This document shows positions 7,343 to 14,808 of a stretch of 16,179 nt of DNA, in pieces (position 1 is the first letter of the stretch; each line of letters opens with the position of its first letter). Made by a program: the position numbers and the translations under genes. The notes under the pieces are model-generated. The model saw nothing but the letters and a program-made list of their open reading frames with translations. It was not told the DNA's origin and ran no database searches. The DNA lies in NCBI GenBank assembly GCA_047517485.1, contig JAKZSU010000245.1, positions 1-16,179 on the forward strand, in the 5' to 3' direction. Source of the stretch: JAKZSU01 sp047517485 (GTDB taxonomy: Bacteria > Pseudomonadota > Alphaproteobacteria > UBA7887).

Positions 7343-8415
7343 TCAGTCGGCGGCGTATTTGTCGATCAGCGCTTCTGCCTCGGCTTTCAGCGCCGCGCCG
7401 TCGAGGCCCCTTTCGTTCATCTCGGCGATCCATCGATCGCTGACCGCTTGAGCCGCGGCCTGCCAGCGCGCGGTCTCGGCGGCATCGAGGATGATGATCG
7501 TATTGCCCTTGTCGACGGCGATCTGGCGCGCCAGCGCATCGCCCTCCTCCATCACTCGGCCAGCCCAGGCCGAGGTCTCGAGACCCGAATTAGCATCGAT
7601 CACCGCTTGCAGATCGGGCGCCAGGGCGTCATACGAATTTTTGTTCATCGAAAAAATGAATATCGCCGTGTAAAGCCTTCTTTTAGCGGTAAAATTCGTG
7701 TGTGTCTCGACCAGGTCCGCGATGTGCAGCGGGCGGGTGATCTCCCACGGGATCACGGTGCCGTCGATGACCCCGCGCGACAATGCCTCGGGCACCGCGG
7801 GCACTGGCATGCCGACCGGGGTGGCGCCGAGGGTATCGAGCAGGCGGTTGATCATCCGCGTCGGGCCGCGCAGCTTTTTGCCCCGCATGTCCTCGAGTGA
7901 GCGAACGCCGTCGCCCTTGACGTGCAACAGACCGGGCCCGTGAACATGGATCGCCAGCACGTGGACGTCGGCATATTCCGCCCTGAGATGGCGTTGTAAA
8001 AATCCCAAGCCGCGCGCGATGTGGCCTCGGCCGAAGCCGCCATGAACGGCAGTTCGAACACCTCGGAGACGGGAAAGCGGCCCGGCGTGTAGCCGGCGAC
8101 GGTCCAGGTGATGTCGACGACGCCGTCGCGCGCCTGATCGAACAGCATCGGCGGTTTGCCGCCGAGCTGCATCGCCGGATAGTGATCGATCTTGATCCGC
8201 CCGCCGGATTCGGTCTCGACTTTCTCAATCCACGGGATCAGGAAATGGGCGGGTATCTGCGCCTGCGGCGGCAGCATCTGGTGCAGTTTGAGGGTGACAT
8301 CCTGGGCCGTCGCCGGCAGCGCGCTCAGCGCACCGATCAGCGCCGCCACGGTCACCAAAACGAGCGAACGCCGCGGTCCGCCGGCGCCAACCGATGAGCG
8401 ATCAAATCTCGACAT
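7343..8415 (-). pseudogene. DctP-type TRAP solute receptor, interrupted by a single-base frameshift
   Basis: Two overlapping minus-strand frames together spell one DctP-family receptor, the periplasmic component of TRAP transporters for carboxylates and similar solutes. The first (from ATG 8415) has a signal peptide ending P-A-T-A-Q and the mature start VTLKLHQMLPPQAQIPAHF, through FELPFMAASAEATSRAAWDF. The second continues LRAEYADVHVLAIHVHGPG, KKLRGPTRMINRLLDTLG and PEALSRGVIDGTVIPWE to the stop at 7343. The switch falls at about 7988-7996. Restoring one base, so that the coding strand reads TAC AAC CGC CAT, rejoins the frames into about 357 residues, the family length. The start follows AAGGGGGA at six bases. 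The rest is well conserved, so this is either a recent inactivation or an assembly error. Confidence 0.85.
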
Positions 8416-8549
8416 GGCTTCCCCCTTGCTTCGTTGGTCGATCGGAGCAGATAGCGGTACTTAACGGGTAGCATTTCAGGCCGAGGAAATCCAATCACCC
8501 CGATCAAACCGGTTCCCTTAAGCCATGAAGAACTCTAGTCTCCGCCGCG

Positions 8550-10763
8550 ATGATCCGAACCGTTCTCCAGATAGCGCTGGCGCTTTGGCTGAGCCTGATC
8601 TGCGCCCAAGCCACGTTCGCGCAAACCGAATCGCAGCCGGTCAATGTCGATGACATCGAGGCGCTGGTGGCGACGCTCGAGGACGAGGGGCGGCGGGACG
8701 AGCTGGTCGCCCAGCTGAAGGCGCTGATTGCCGCACAGGACGCGGTCGCCGACGAGCCGACGCCGGTCGAGTCGGTCGGCGCCGAAGTGGTCGCCGCGCT
8801 GTCCGGTGGCATCGCCCGGGTCGGCGAGCAGATCGGCGAGGCGGTGGATACTTTGTCGGAGGCGCCAGCGACGATCCGCGCGCTGATCGAACAGGCAAGC
8901 GACCGCGACACCTTGGTGCGTTGGTTCACCATGTTCAGCAAGCTCGTCCTGGTGCTGATACTCGGTCTGGCGGCGCGGGCGTTCGCCCGGCGTCTTCTCA
9001 AGCGAAGCCGGGAAAGACTGGCCGATCGCGACGACGAGGGCCTGTTCGCGGCGATCATTCTGTTCGCCGTACGCGCGGTGCTGATCATCGTGCCGGTCGC
9101 GGTGTTCGGCGTGGTCACCTGGCTGGTCCTGCTGGCGAGCCAGCCGGAACCGGTAACCCGGTTGATCGGTCTCAGCCTGATCAACGCGGCGATGGTGATT
9201 CAAGGCGTATTGGTCATCGCCCGGCTGGTGGTGGTGCCGGCCCATGGCCGCAGCCTGGTCGGCGCGTCGGGCGAGACCGCGGCCTATGTCTTGATCTGGC
9301 TCAAACGCCTAATGGCGATCGCCATATTCGGCTACTTCTTCGCCGAAGCGGCGTTGCTGCTCGGATTGAGCGCCGGGGCACACGCGGTTTTGCTCAAGGT
9401 CATCGGCTTGGTGATCGCGCTTCTGCTGATCATCCTGACGCTGCAAAACCGCCGCCGGGTGGCCGATGCGTTGCGCGACGCGGCCAACGGGGACTACAGC
9501 TCGCTGGCCTCTCGCCTGGCCGAGCTCTGGCATCTGCCGGCGCTACTTTACGTGTTCATCGCCTACGGCACGTGGGCGTTGCAGCGCGGCGACGGGTTCG
9601 CCTTTCTCGCCCAGTCGACGATCAGCACCGCGGTCTTAGCGGTCATCGCGGTCCTGGTGCTGAAGGGCCTGGCGCTGTTGCTCGGTCGCGGCCTGAGCCT
9701 GTCGGACGAGCTGCGCAAATCCTATCCCGGCCTGGAAAACCGCTCCAACAGGTACTTCGGCGTGGTGCGGCGCATCGTGCGCATCGTCGTGCTGATCGCC
9801 GCGGCGCTGATCCTAATCGAGATCTGGATCGGCGGCTCGATCGACTGGCTGACCGGCGAGACCGGCCGCGCCTTGGTCGGCCGTATCGTCACCATCGCCC
9901 TGGTCATCGCCGGCGCGGTGATGCTGTCGGAACTGGTCACCAGTGTCATCGAAAGGATGTTGGCTAACGCCGATCGCGGCGGTGACAGCGCCCGCATTCG
10001 TACATTGCTGCCGCTGATTCGCAAGGTGCTGTTCGCCGTGCTGACGGTGATGGTGTCGCTGATGGTGCTGTCGGAACTGGGTATCGACATCGGCCCGTTG
10101 CTGGCCGGCGCCGGGGTGATCGGCCTGGCCGTGGGATTCGGCGCCCAGACCCTGGTCAAGGACGTGATTACCGGCCTGTTCATCCTCGTCGAGAACACCA
10201 TCGCGGTCGGCGATTGGGTGGATGTGGGCGGCCACGAAGGCGAGGTAGAATCGCTTTCCATCCGCACCGTCAGCTTGCGCGACTCGGCCGGCAATGTGCA
10301 TACGGTGCCGTTCAGCGTGGTCGGCACGGTGCTCAACTACACCCGGGATTATTCCAACGTGGTGTTGAACATCGGCATCGGCTACCAGGAAAACGTCGAT
10401 GAGGTGATGCAGGTGATCGTGGACTTGGGCCGGGAAATGGCCGAGGACCCAACCCTGGCGCCCAATATTATTACCCCATTGGTGGTGCAGGGCGTGCAAA
10501 GCTTGGACGATTCCGCCGTTGTCATCCGCGCCCGCTTCAGGGTCAGGGCCGGGACCCAGTGGGGCCTGAAGCGAGAATTCAACCGCCGCATGAAAAACCG
10601 CTTCGACGAACTGGGCATCGAAATTCCCTTTCCCCATCGCACGGTGTATTTCGGCAAGGAAAAAGACCGCGAACGCGACGATCCGCCGCCACGCGCGTTC
10701 GTGCGGGCGCCAGCGCGGCCGTCGTCGGATGCCGGGGATGCCGGGGATGCCGACGGCGATTGA
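8550..10763 (+). CDS. Large MscS-family mechanosensitive channel (YbiO-like architecture)
   Basis: MscS-type channels open under membrane tension to release solutes during hypo-osmotic shock. The 737-residue product starts with a signal peptide (MIRTVLQIALALWLSLICAQ, then ATFAQ). A periplasmic helical region follows (to about residue 125), then roughly ten membrane helices. The pore-lining helix and adjoining motif AGAGVIGLAVGFGAQTLVKD near 518-537 runs into ILVENTIAVGDWV and the cytoplasmic beta/vestibule domain (TVPFSVVGTVLNYTRDYS). This is the diagnostic MscS region. Length and layout resemble E. coli YbiO (741 residues) rather than minimal MscS (286). The C-terminal tail is charged and ends in a small repeat, D-A-G-D-A-G-D-A. 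The ribosome binding site is weak. It is divergent from the DctP gene across 134 bases, with no convincing promoter visible. Confidence 0.9.
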   Translation: MIRTVLQIALALWLSLICAQATFAQTESQPVNVDDIEALVATLEDEGRRDELVAQLKALIAAQDAVADEPTPVESVGAEVVAALSGGIARVGEQIGEAVDTLSEAPATIRALIEQASDRDTLVRWFTMFSKLVLVLILGLAARAFARRLLKRSRERLADRDDEGLFAAIILFAVRAVLIIVPVAVFGVVTWLVLLASQPEPVTRLIGLSLINAAMVIQGVLVIARLVVVPAHGRSLVGASGETAAYVLIWLKRLMAIAIFGYFFAEAALLLGLSAGAHAVLLKVIGLVIALLLIILTLQNRRRVADALRDAANGDYSSLASRLAELWHLPALLYVFIAYGTWALQRGDGFAFLAQSTISTAVLAVIAVLVLKGLALLLGRGLSLSDELRKSYPGLENRSNRYFGVVRRIVRIVVLIAAALILIEIWIGGSIDWLTGETGRALVGRIVTIALVIAGAVMLSELVTSVIERMLANADRGGDSARIRTLLPLIRKVLFAVLTVMVSLMVLSELGIDIGPLLAGAGVIGLAVGFGAQTLVKDVITGLFILVENTIAVGDWVDVGGHEGEVESLSIRTVSLRDSAGNVHTVPFSVVGTVLNYTRDYSNVVLNIGIGYQENVDEVMQVIVDLGREMAEDPTLAPNIITPLVVQGVQSLDDSAVVIRARFRVRAGTQWGLKREFNRRMKNRFDELGIEIPFPHRTVYFGKEKDRERDDPPPRAFVRAPARPSSDAGDAGDADGD

Positions 10764-10798
10764 TAATATTGGACGAATTCGAGGAGAGAGGATCACCG

Positions 10799-11983
10799 AT
10801 GGCGGGCGTATTGGACGGACTCCGGGTGCTCGATTTCGGCCGCTATATCGCGGGGCCGTACTGCGCGACCCTGCTCGCCGAACTCGGCGCCGACGTCATC
10901 CGCATCGAGAAGATCGCCGGTAGCGAGGATCGCTTTCTGGTGCCGGTGAGCGACGGCGGACCAGGCGCGCTGTTTCTCCAGATGGGGCGCAACAAACGCG
11001 GCATGACGCTCAACCCGAAAACCCCAGGCGGCGCCGAAATCGTGGCCAAACTGGTGGCCACGGCGGATGTCGTGGTCGCCAATCTGCCGCCCCAGGCGCT
11101 CGCCACCATGGGCATCGATTTCGCTAGTTTGAGCGCGATCAAGCCCGATGTCATCCTCGCCACCACCTCGGCGTTCGGGCGCGGCGGGCCGATGAGCGCC
11201 AATGTTGGCTTCGACGGTATCGGCCAGGCGATGAACGGCGCGATGTACCTGTCGGGCCGCCCGGAGGAGCCGATGCGCGCCTTTTTGGCCTACGTCGATT
11301 TCGGCACCGCGCTCTATTCGGCATTCGGCACCCTGGCGGCGTTGATCGCGCGCGGCACGACAGGCAAGGGCCAGGTGGTCGAGACCTCGCTGCTCGGCAC
11401 CGCGCTGTCGTTCAACAACAGCACTCTGATCGAGCAGGCGATCGCCAAGCCCGATCGCGTGGCGACCGGCAATCGCGGCCAGACCTCGGCCCCGACCGAC
11501 GCGTACCAGACCCGGGACGGTTGGATTTTGACCCAGGTCGTCGGCAATCCGCTGTTCCGCCGGTGGGCGGCGCTGATGGAAGAGGACCATTGGCTGAGCG
11601 ATCCGCGTTTCGCCAGCGATGCCGCGCGCGGCGACAATCGCGACGCGGTGTGCGAGCGGATGGCGCAGTGGACCGGCGAGCGCACCACCCAAGCCTGCCT
11701 GGATGCGCTACAGGCGGCGAATATTCCCGGCGCGCCGGTGTTGTCGCCACAAGAAGCGTTGGAACACCCGCATATCAAGGCGCTCGGATTAATGCTGCCG
11801 CTCGCCTATCCCGGGCTGGAAACCGAGGCGCCGGTCGCCAAGGTGCCGCTGACCCTCTCGGACACGCCGGGCAGTATCCGCAGCCGCGCGCCCGAATTGG
11901 GCGAACACACGGATGAAATTCTCGGCGAACTCGGCTACGACGCCGGCGCGATCGCCGCCTTGCGCGACGCGGGGGCGATCTAG
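10799..11983 (+). CDS. CaiB/BaiF family III CoA-transferase
   Basis: Family III CoA-transferases move CoA between an acyl-CoA donor and an organic acid through an aspartyl-CoA intermediate. The 394-residue product shows the family start LDGLRVLDFGRYIAGPYCAT, then LAELGADVIRIEK, GRNKRGMTLN and the FGRGGPM loop. An aspartate at about residue 167 (AYVDFGTALYSAFGTLAAL) sits where the catalytic Asp169 of formyl-CoA transferase lies. The carboxy-terminal domain carries GNRGQTSAPTDAYQTRDGW and IPGAPVLS. ATG at 10799 follows GAGGAGAGAGG at a good distance. Start and length fit the family closely. The substrate cannot be inferred from sequence. It overlaps the next gene by one base and is probably co-transcribed with it. 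Confidence 0.9.
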   Translation: MAGVLDGLRVLDFGRYIAGPYCATLLAELGADVIRIEKIAGSEDRFLVPVSDGGPGALFLQMGRNKRGMTLNPKTPGGAEIVAKLVATADVVVANLPPQALATMGIDFASLSAIKPDVILATTSAFGRGGPMSANVGFDGIGQAMNGAMYLSGRPEEPMRAFLAYVDFGTALYSAFGTLAALIARGTTGKGQVVETSLLGTALSFNNSTLIEQAIAKPDRVATGNRGQTSAPTDAYQTRDGWILTQVVGNPLFRRWAALMEEDHWLSDPRFASDAARGDNRDAVCERMAQWTGERTTQACLDALQAANIPGAPVLSPQEALEHPHIKALGLMLPLAYPGLETEAPVAKVPLTLSDTPGSIRSRAPELGEHTDEILGELGYDAGAIAALRDAGAI

Positions 11984-12438
11984 TGGCGCGATCCAATTCG
12001 GTCAGTGTCGATGTCTGGCAGTTCGTCCGTATCATGGTGGCGCTGGAGAAGGGCGGGCGACGTGGCGGCCGCGCCGGCAGTGCCTATGCCACCTGGCGCG
12101 ATATATGGAAAGAACTCGACGGCCGTCTCGAGCAGCTCGGCAAGTCCGACCCGGTGGCGTTCGCCGATCTGATGATGGAGCAGCAGGTGGTGCTCCCCAA
12201 CGCCTCGCCCGAGCGTCTGCGCGAGATCGTGGCGGCGATCAAGACGGTGACCCAGGATATGGACGGCGCCCTCGATCGCGGCACCGGCGACTCCGGCCGT
12301 ACCGCGGATCTGCGGTTCGAGCGCGGCGCGTTGAAAGCCTTGGCGCGGCGCTTGACGGGGCACGACCGAAGCCCGAAGCAAGCCGGCGGCGACCGCGCGC
12401 CGAGCGACAAACCGACAGGCCGAAAACCTCACAAATGA
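11983..12438 (+). CDS. Conserved-looking protein of unknown function, coupled to the CoA-transferase
   Basis: I do not recognise a family for this 151-residue protein. A GTG start at 11983 shares its first base with the TAG stop of the CoA-transferase (sequence TAGTG), which suggests translational coupling. A GGGGG stretch about ten bases upstream may serve as the ribosome binding site. The first 90 residues look alpha-helical, with WQFVRIMVALEKGG near 12-25 and DPVAFADLMMEQQVVLPNAS near 56-75. The last 30 residues are a basic, proline- and glycine-containing tail. There is no signal peptide or membrane segment, so it is probably cytoplasmic. Codon pattern and GC match the neighbours, supporting a real gene. 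Confidence 0.68.
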   Translation: MARSNSVSVDVWQFVRIMVALEKGGRRGGRAGSAYATWRDIWKELDGRLEQLGKSDPVAFADLMMEQQVVLPNASPERLREIVAAIKTVTQDMDGALDRGTGDSGRTADLRFERGALKALARRLTGHDRSPKQAGGDRAPSDKPTGRKPHK

Positions 12439-12467
12439 CGCAAAAACAATAGCTAACAGCGGTTGGA

Positions 12468-12495
12468 TTGGTCGCCGCTTGGCCTAGTTTATACT
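12468..12495 (+). promoter_or_regulatory. Probable sigma-70-type promoter of the PilZ gene
   Basis: TTGGTC at 12468-12473 and TATACT at 12490-12495 are separated by 16 bases. They lie 63 bases upstream of the PilZ start in the only sizeable gap on this strand. The -10 element matches the consensus TATAAT at five of six positions. The -35 element is weaker. Confidence 0.45.
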
Positions 12496-12557
12496 GGTGC
12501 CGAATAAACGGTCCGACGCGCGCGCCCCATGAGTCGCGCCGGTCAGAGGAAACCAAT

Positions 12558-13712
12558 ATGGCTAGAAATCAGGCGGCGGCTAAGTCAGCCAAGCGAGCCA
12601 CGGCGAAACGCTGGCGCGGCGACGCGGCACGCGACCTCGCGACCTATCGCTTCTTATCTCTTGGTAAGGCCCTGGTCCAACATACTGGTCAGCACGAAAA
12701 TATTGCCAATCAGATCGGCCGTCACAGCGACCTATTGGCGCACATCGGCGAGGAAGGCTATAGCGGGCTGGTACCGCAGGCGATCATCGAGCCGAACGCC
12801 GGCGAGCATCTCTATTACGGCCGCTTCGAACAGTCGCGCAACACCTATCTGCTGTTCTGCCAGACGCCGAATTTCGAAGCCGCCGTCGGCTATGGTATGG
12901 ACAAGATCGACCGCGATATCGCCGAAGGCGAGGTTCATTTCTTTCGCGGCGATGTCGAGATCGCCATCGATTGGGCCGGGGATCTTTTGCAACAGGTCGA
13001 GCGTGGCGACTTTCGCCGCGCCGCTGGCGACCCGGTCTCCACGAGCAGCGACAAAGACCGCGCCGCCGAGCGTGACCAGCAGACCAGCCGGTTTGCCCGT
13101 GGCGGGTCGCAGCCGAACAACCGGCACCGCTACAAACGCAGTTCGGTGTTCTGTGCCGGCAAATTGATTTTTGACGACGAGGCGATCGACTGCGACATCT
13201 TGAATCTCTCCGCCGGCGGCGCCCAGATCCGTGTCCTGACCGAAAGCGAGCCGCCCGACGCCTTCACCCTGCTGATCGAAGGCTTCGGAGAATTCCACGC
13301 CGAGGTGGTGCGCCGCACCGGCGACAAATATGGCCTCACCTTCAAGGAGACGCCGGATGCCGTCGAGCGGGTGGTCAACGACATCATCAATCATCTGGAG
13401 CGGACCAACGAAATCCGCAAACACCCCCGCCGGCTGGTGCTGATGTCGGGCGCGGTCTATGTCGACAATATGCCGATCGAGTGCAGGGTGCTCGACGTCT
13501 CGGCGGGCGGCGCGCGACTACGGGTCGATCAGGAGTTCGAGCACGAGCAGCATTTTCCGCTGATGATCTATCGCTTCGGCGAGTTCCCGGTCGAAGTGGC
13601 GTGGGAACGCGACAGCGACCTCGGCATCGCCTTCATCGAGGACCCGGCGGAAATCGAGCGCATCATCGGCCACCTGCTGCCCAAAAAGGACGACCAGGAA
13701 CGCCGTCGCTAA
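12558..13712 (+). CDS. Protein with two tandem PilZ domains
   Basis: PilZ domains usually bind cyclic di-GMP and change the activity of an attached or partner protein. The 384-residue product has a basic lead, then an unassigned domain at about 30-155 (LGKALVQHTGQHENIANQIG, EHLYYGRFEQSRNTYLLFCQ), a charged linker, and two PilZ domains near 189-282 and 287-375. The first has RHRYKR (189-194), which does not spell a strict R-x-x-x-R, with NLSAGG (216-221). The second has RKHPR (287-291), a true R-x-x-x-R, with DVSAGG (313-318). Both show the (D/N)-x-S-x-x-G motif, so the second is the better candidate for ligand binding. ATG at 12558 follows AGAGGA at about eight bases. An in-frame start at 12468 would be upstream of the promoter's -10. 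No membrane segments. Cellular target unknown. Confidence 0.85.
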   Translation: MARNQAAAKSAKRATAKRWRGDAARDLATYRFLSLGKALVQHTGQHENIANQIGRHSDLLAHIGEEGYSGLVPQAIIEPNAGEHLYYGRFEQSRNTYLLFCQTPNFEAAVGYGMDKIDRDIAEGEVHFFRGDVEIAIDWAGDLLQQVERGDFRRAAGDPVSTSSDKDRAAERDQQTSRFARGGSQPNNRHRYKRSSVFCAGKLIFDDEAIDCDILNLSAGGAQIRVLTESEPPDAFTLLIEGFGEFHAEVVRRTGDKYGLTFKETPDAVERVVNDIINHLERTNEIRKHPRRLVLMSGAVYVDNMPIECRVLDVSAGGARLRVDQEFEHEQHFPLMIYRFGEFPVEVAWERDSDLGIAFIEDPAEIERIIGHLLPKKDDQERRR

Positions 13713-13733
13713 GCCTCGGTTTTCAGTTACACT

Positions 13734-13757
13734 GGCCTCCGAAATATTTAGGAGGCC
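13734..13757 (+). promoter_or_regulatory. Hairpin that encloses the Shine-Dalgarno sequence of the first cupin gene
   Basis: GGCCTCC at 13734-13740 is perfectly complementary to GGAGGCC at 13751-13757 across a ten-base loop. The right arm contains the ribosome binding site (AGGAGG at 13750-13755, six bases before the ATG). In the folded RNA the site would be fully paired. TACACT at 13728-13733 could be a -10 element, placing the transcript start at or just after the hairpin. Confidence 0.6.
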
Positions 13758-13761
13758 CATT

Positions 13762-14205
13762 ATGTCGCTGCCGCAAGATATTTCCCCGGTCAACAGCGAG
13801 TTGATGGATTCGCTCGCGCGTTCGTCGACCATGGACTGGATCGAAACCAAGCCCGGCCAAGCCTGGATCAAAGTGCTGTGGCTCGGCGCCGAAAGCGGGC
13901 GCTGGGCGGTGCTGCTCAAATGGCGCAAGGGCTATGTCGCGCCGGCGCACAAACATTTATCGGCGGCACACACCTTCATCCTGTCGGGCAAGCTGCAGGT
14001 GCGCGACGGCACCTTGGACGCCGGCGACTATGTCTATGAGCCGAACGGCATGGTGCACGGCGCGACGACGGCTTTGGAAGACACCGAATACTTGTTCATC
14101 TGCGACGGCCCGGTGCTGTTCTTCGGCGAGAACGAGTTTTCGAGTTATCTTGGCTGGGAGCAGTTGCAGCGCCTGCGCGACGCACACCAGGCCAAGGCGG
14201 CTTGA
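13762..14205 (+). CDS. Small cupin protein, copy 1 (2,4'-dihydroxyacetophenone dioxygenase-like)
   Basis: The 147-residue product is a single cupin barrel. Motif 1 reads GYVAPAHKHLSAAHTFILSG, with His63, His65 and His70. Motif 2 reads GDYVYEPNGMVH, with the exact G-x5-P-x-G-x2-H spacing and His99. The pattern of three or four histidines with a His after HxH, rather than the glutamate of canonical cupins, resembles the dihydroxyacetophenone-dioxygenase-like and ChrR-like cupins that bind Fe or Zn. The reaction is unknown. There is no signal peptide. The ATG has a strong AGGAGG six bases upstream, held in a hairpin. The gene starts 50 bases after the PilZ stop and is followed by a near-identical copy (84% identical protein by my residue count, 23 differences, no gaps). 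Confidence 0.82.
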   Translation: MSLPQDISPVNSELMDSLARSSTMDWIETKPGQAWIKVLWLGAESGRWAVLLKWRKGYVAPAHKHLSAAHTFILSGKLQVRDGTLDAGDYVYEPNGMVHGATTALEDTEYLFICDGPVLFFGENEFSSYLGWEQLQRLRDAHQAKAA

Positions 14206-14262
14206 GGGGAGCTGGTCGCGGCGGACTTAAACGAGAGGTCTCGCTAGGGCGGTGAAAATTCG

Positions 14263-14291
14263 TATGATGGCCTCCGAACCCTTCAGGAGGC
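14263..14291 (+). promoter_or_regulatory. Hairpin enclosing the Shine-Dalgarno sequence of the second cupin gene, with possible -10 box
   Basis: GCCTCC at 14270-14275 pairs with GGAGGC at 14286-14291 across a ten-base loop. The right arm holds AGGAGG at 14285-14290, seven bases before the ATG. This mirrors the hairpin of copy 1 with the same loop length but four loop changes. TATGAT at 14263-14268 resembles a -10 box directly before the stem. No good -35 element is seen at the right distance. Confidence 0.58.
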
Positions 14292-14297
14292 GCCGCC

Positions 14298-14741
14298 ATG
14301 TCACTGCCGCAAGATATTTCGCCGGTCAACAGCGAGTTGATGGATTCGCTCACCCGGACCTCGACGATGGACTGGATCGAGACCAGGCCGGGCAAAACAT
14401 TTTTAAAAATCCTCTGGATCAGCCCCGAGACCGGGCGTTGGGCGGTGCTGCATAAATGGCGCAAGGGCTATGTCGCGCCGCCGCATAAACATCTGTCGGC
14501 GGCGCACGCGTTCGTGCTGTCGGGCAAGCTGCAAGTGCGCGACGGCACGCTAGAGGCCGGCGATTACCTTTACGAGCCCAACGGCATGGTGCACGGCGAG
14601 ACCAAAGCGCTGGAAGACACCGAGTACTTGTTCATTTGCGACGGCCCGGTGCTGTTTTTCGGCGAGAACGAGTTCTCCGGCTATCTCGGCTGGGAGCAAT
14701 TGCAGCGCCTGCGCGACGAGCACGCGGCCAAAGCGGCATGA
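14298..14741 (+). CDS. Small cupin protein, copy 2 (tandem duplicate)
   Basis: This copy has the same 147-residue length as its upstream neighbour and shares the metal-site pattern (GYVAPPHKHLSAAHAFVLSG and GDYLYEPNGMVH). The first 18 residues and residues 103-128 are almost or fully identical. Eleven of the 23 differences fall between residues 30 and 52 (K/R, Q/K, A/T, W/F, I/L, V/I, L/I, G/S, A/P, S/T, L/H), a stretch ahead of the metal motif that could line the entrance or the substrate pocket. The two may therefore have diverged in substrate while keeping the metal centre. It is separated from copy 1 by 92 bases with its own leader hairpin, and is followed by a hairpin terminator. Confidence 0.82.
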   Translation: MSLPQDISPVNSELMDSLTRTSTMDWIETRPGKTFLKILWISPETGRWAVLHKWRKGYVAPPHKHLSAAHAFVLSGKLQVRDGTLEAGDYLYEPNGMVHGETKALEDTEYLFICDGPVLFFGENEFSGYLGWEQLQRLRDEHAAKAA

Positions 14742-14762
14742 ACGCCGGGCGAACACCCTAAA

Positions 14763-14790
14763 TCCCCCTTGTCAGGGGGACTTTTGTCTT
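14763..14790 (+). terminator. Rho-independent-like terminator after the cupin pair
   Basis: TCCCCC at 14763-14768 pairs with GGGGGA at 14775-14780 across the loop TTGTCA, followed by CTTTTGTCTT. It lies 22 bases after the stop of cupin copy 2. The same sequence is also one arm of a larger palindrome, so it could be a repeat doing double duty. Confidence 0.6.
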
Positions 14791-14808
14791 CTCCCTCCCT
14801 GACAAGGG
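14766..14808. repeat. REP-like palindromic intergenic repeat
   Basis: CCCTTGTCAGGG at 14766-14777 is the exact reverse complement of CCCTGACAAGGG at 14797-14808, with 19 bases between. Each arm is itself a near palindrome (CCCT....AGGG). A G-rich stretch (GCCGGGGTGGGTGTGGGCT) follows. This layout is typical of repetitive extragenic palindromes that occur in many copies in proteobacterial genomes. Copy number cannot be checked from this window. Confidence 0.6.

Noticed and set aside
8416..8549. Divergent promoter between the DctP and MscS genes
   Set aside because: A promoter must exist here, but I found no convincing -35/-10 pair on either strand, so no site is listed.
8921..9967. Plus-strand open frame of 348 codons inside the MscS gene
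   Set aside because: The MscS frame has signal peptide, membrane helices and the diagnostic pore motif; the alternative frame is Arg/Gly-rich without motifs.
10793..11692. Minus-strand open frame of 299 codons opposite the CoA-transferase
   Set aside because: The plus strand encodes a complete, highly typical family III CoA-transferase.
13762..14205. Histidine in place of the usual cupin glutamate as a defective metal site
   Set aside because: A histidine after HxH is normal in dihydroxyacetophenone-dioxygenase-like cupins as I know them, and both copies keep it, so it is a family trait rather than a lesion.
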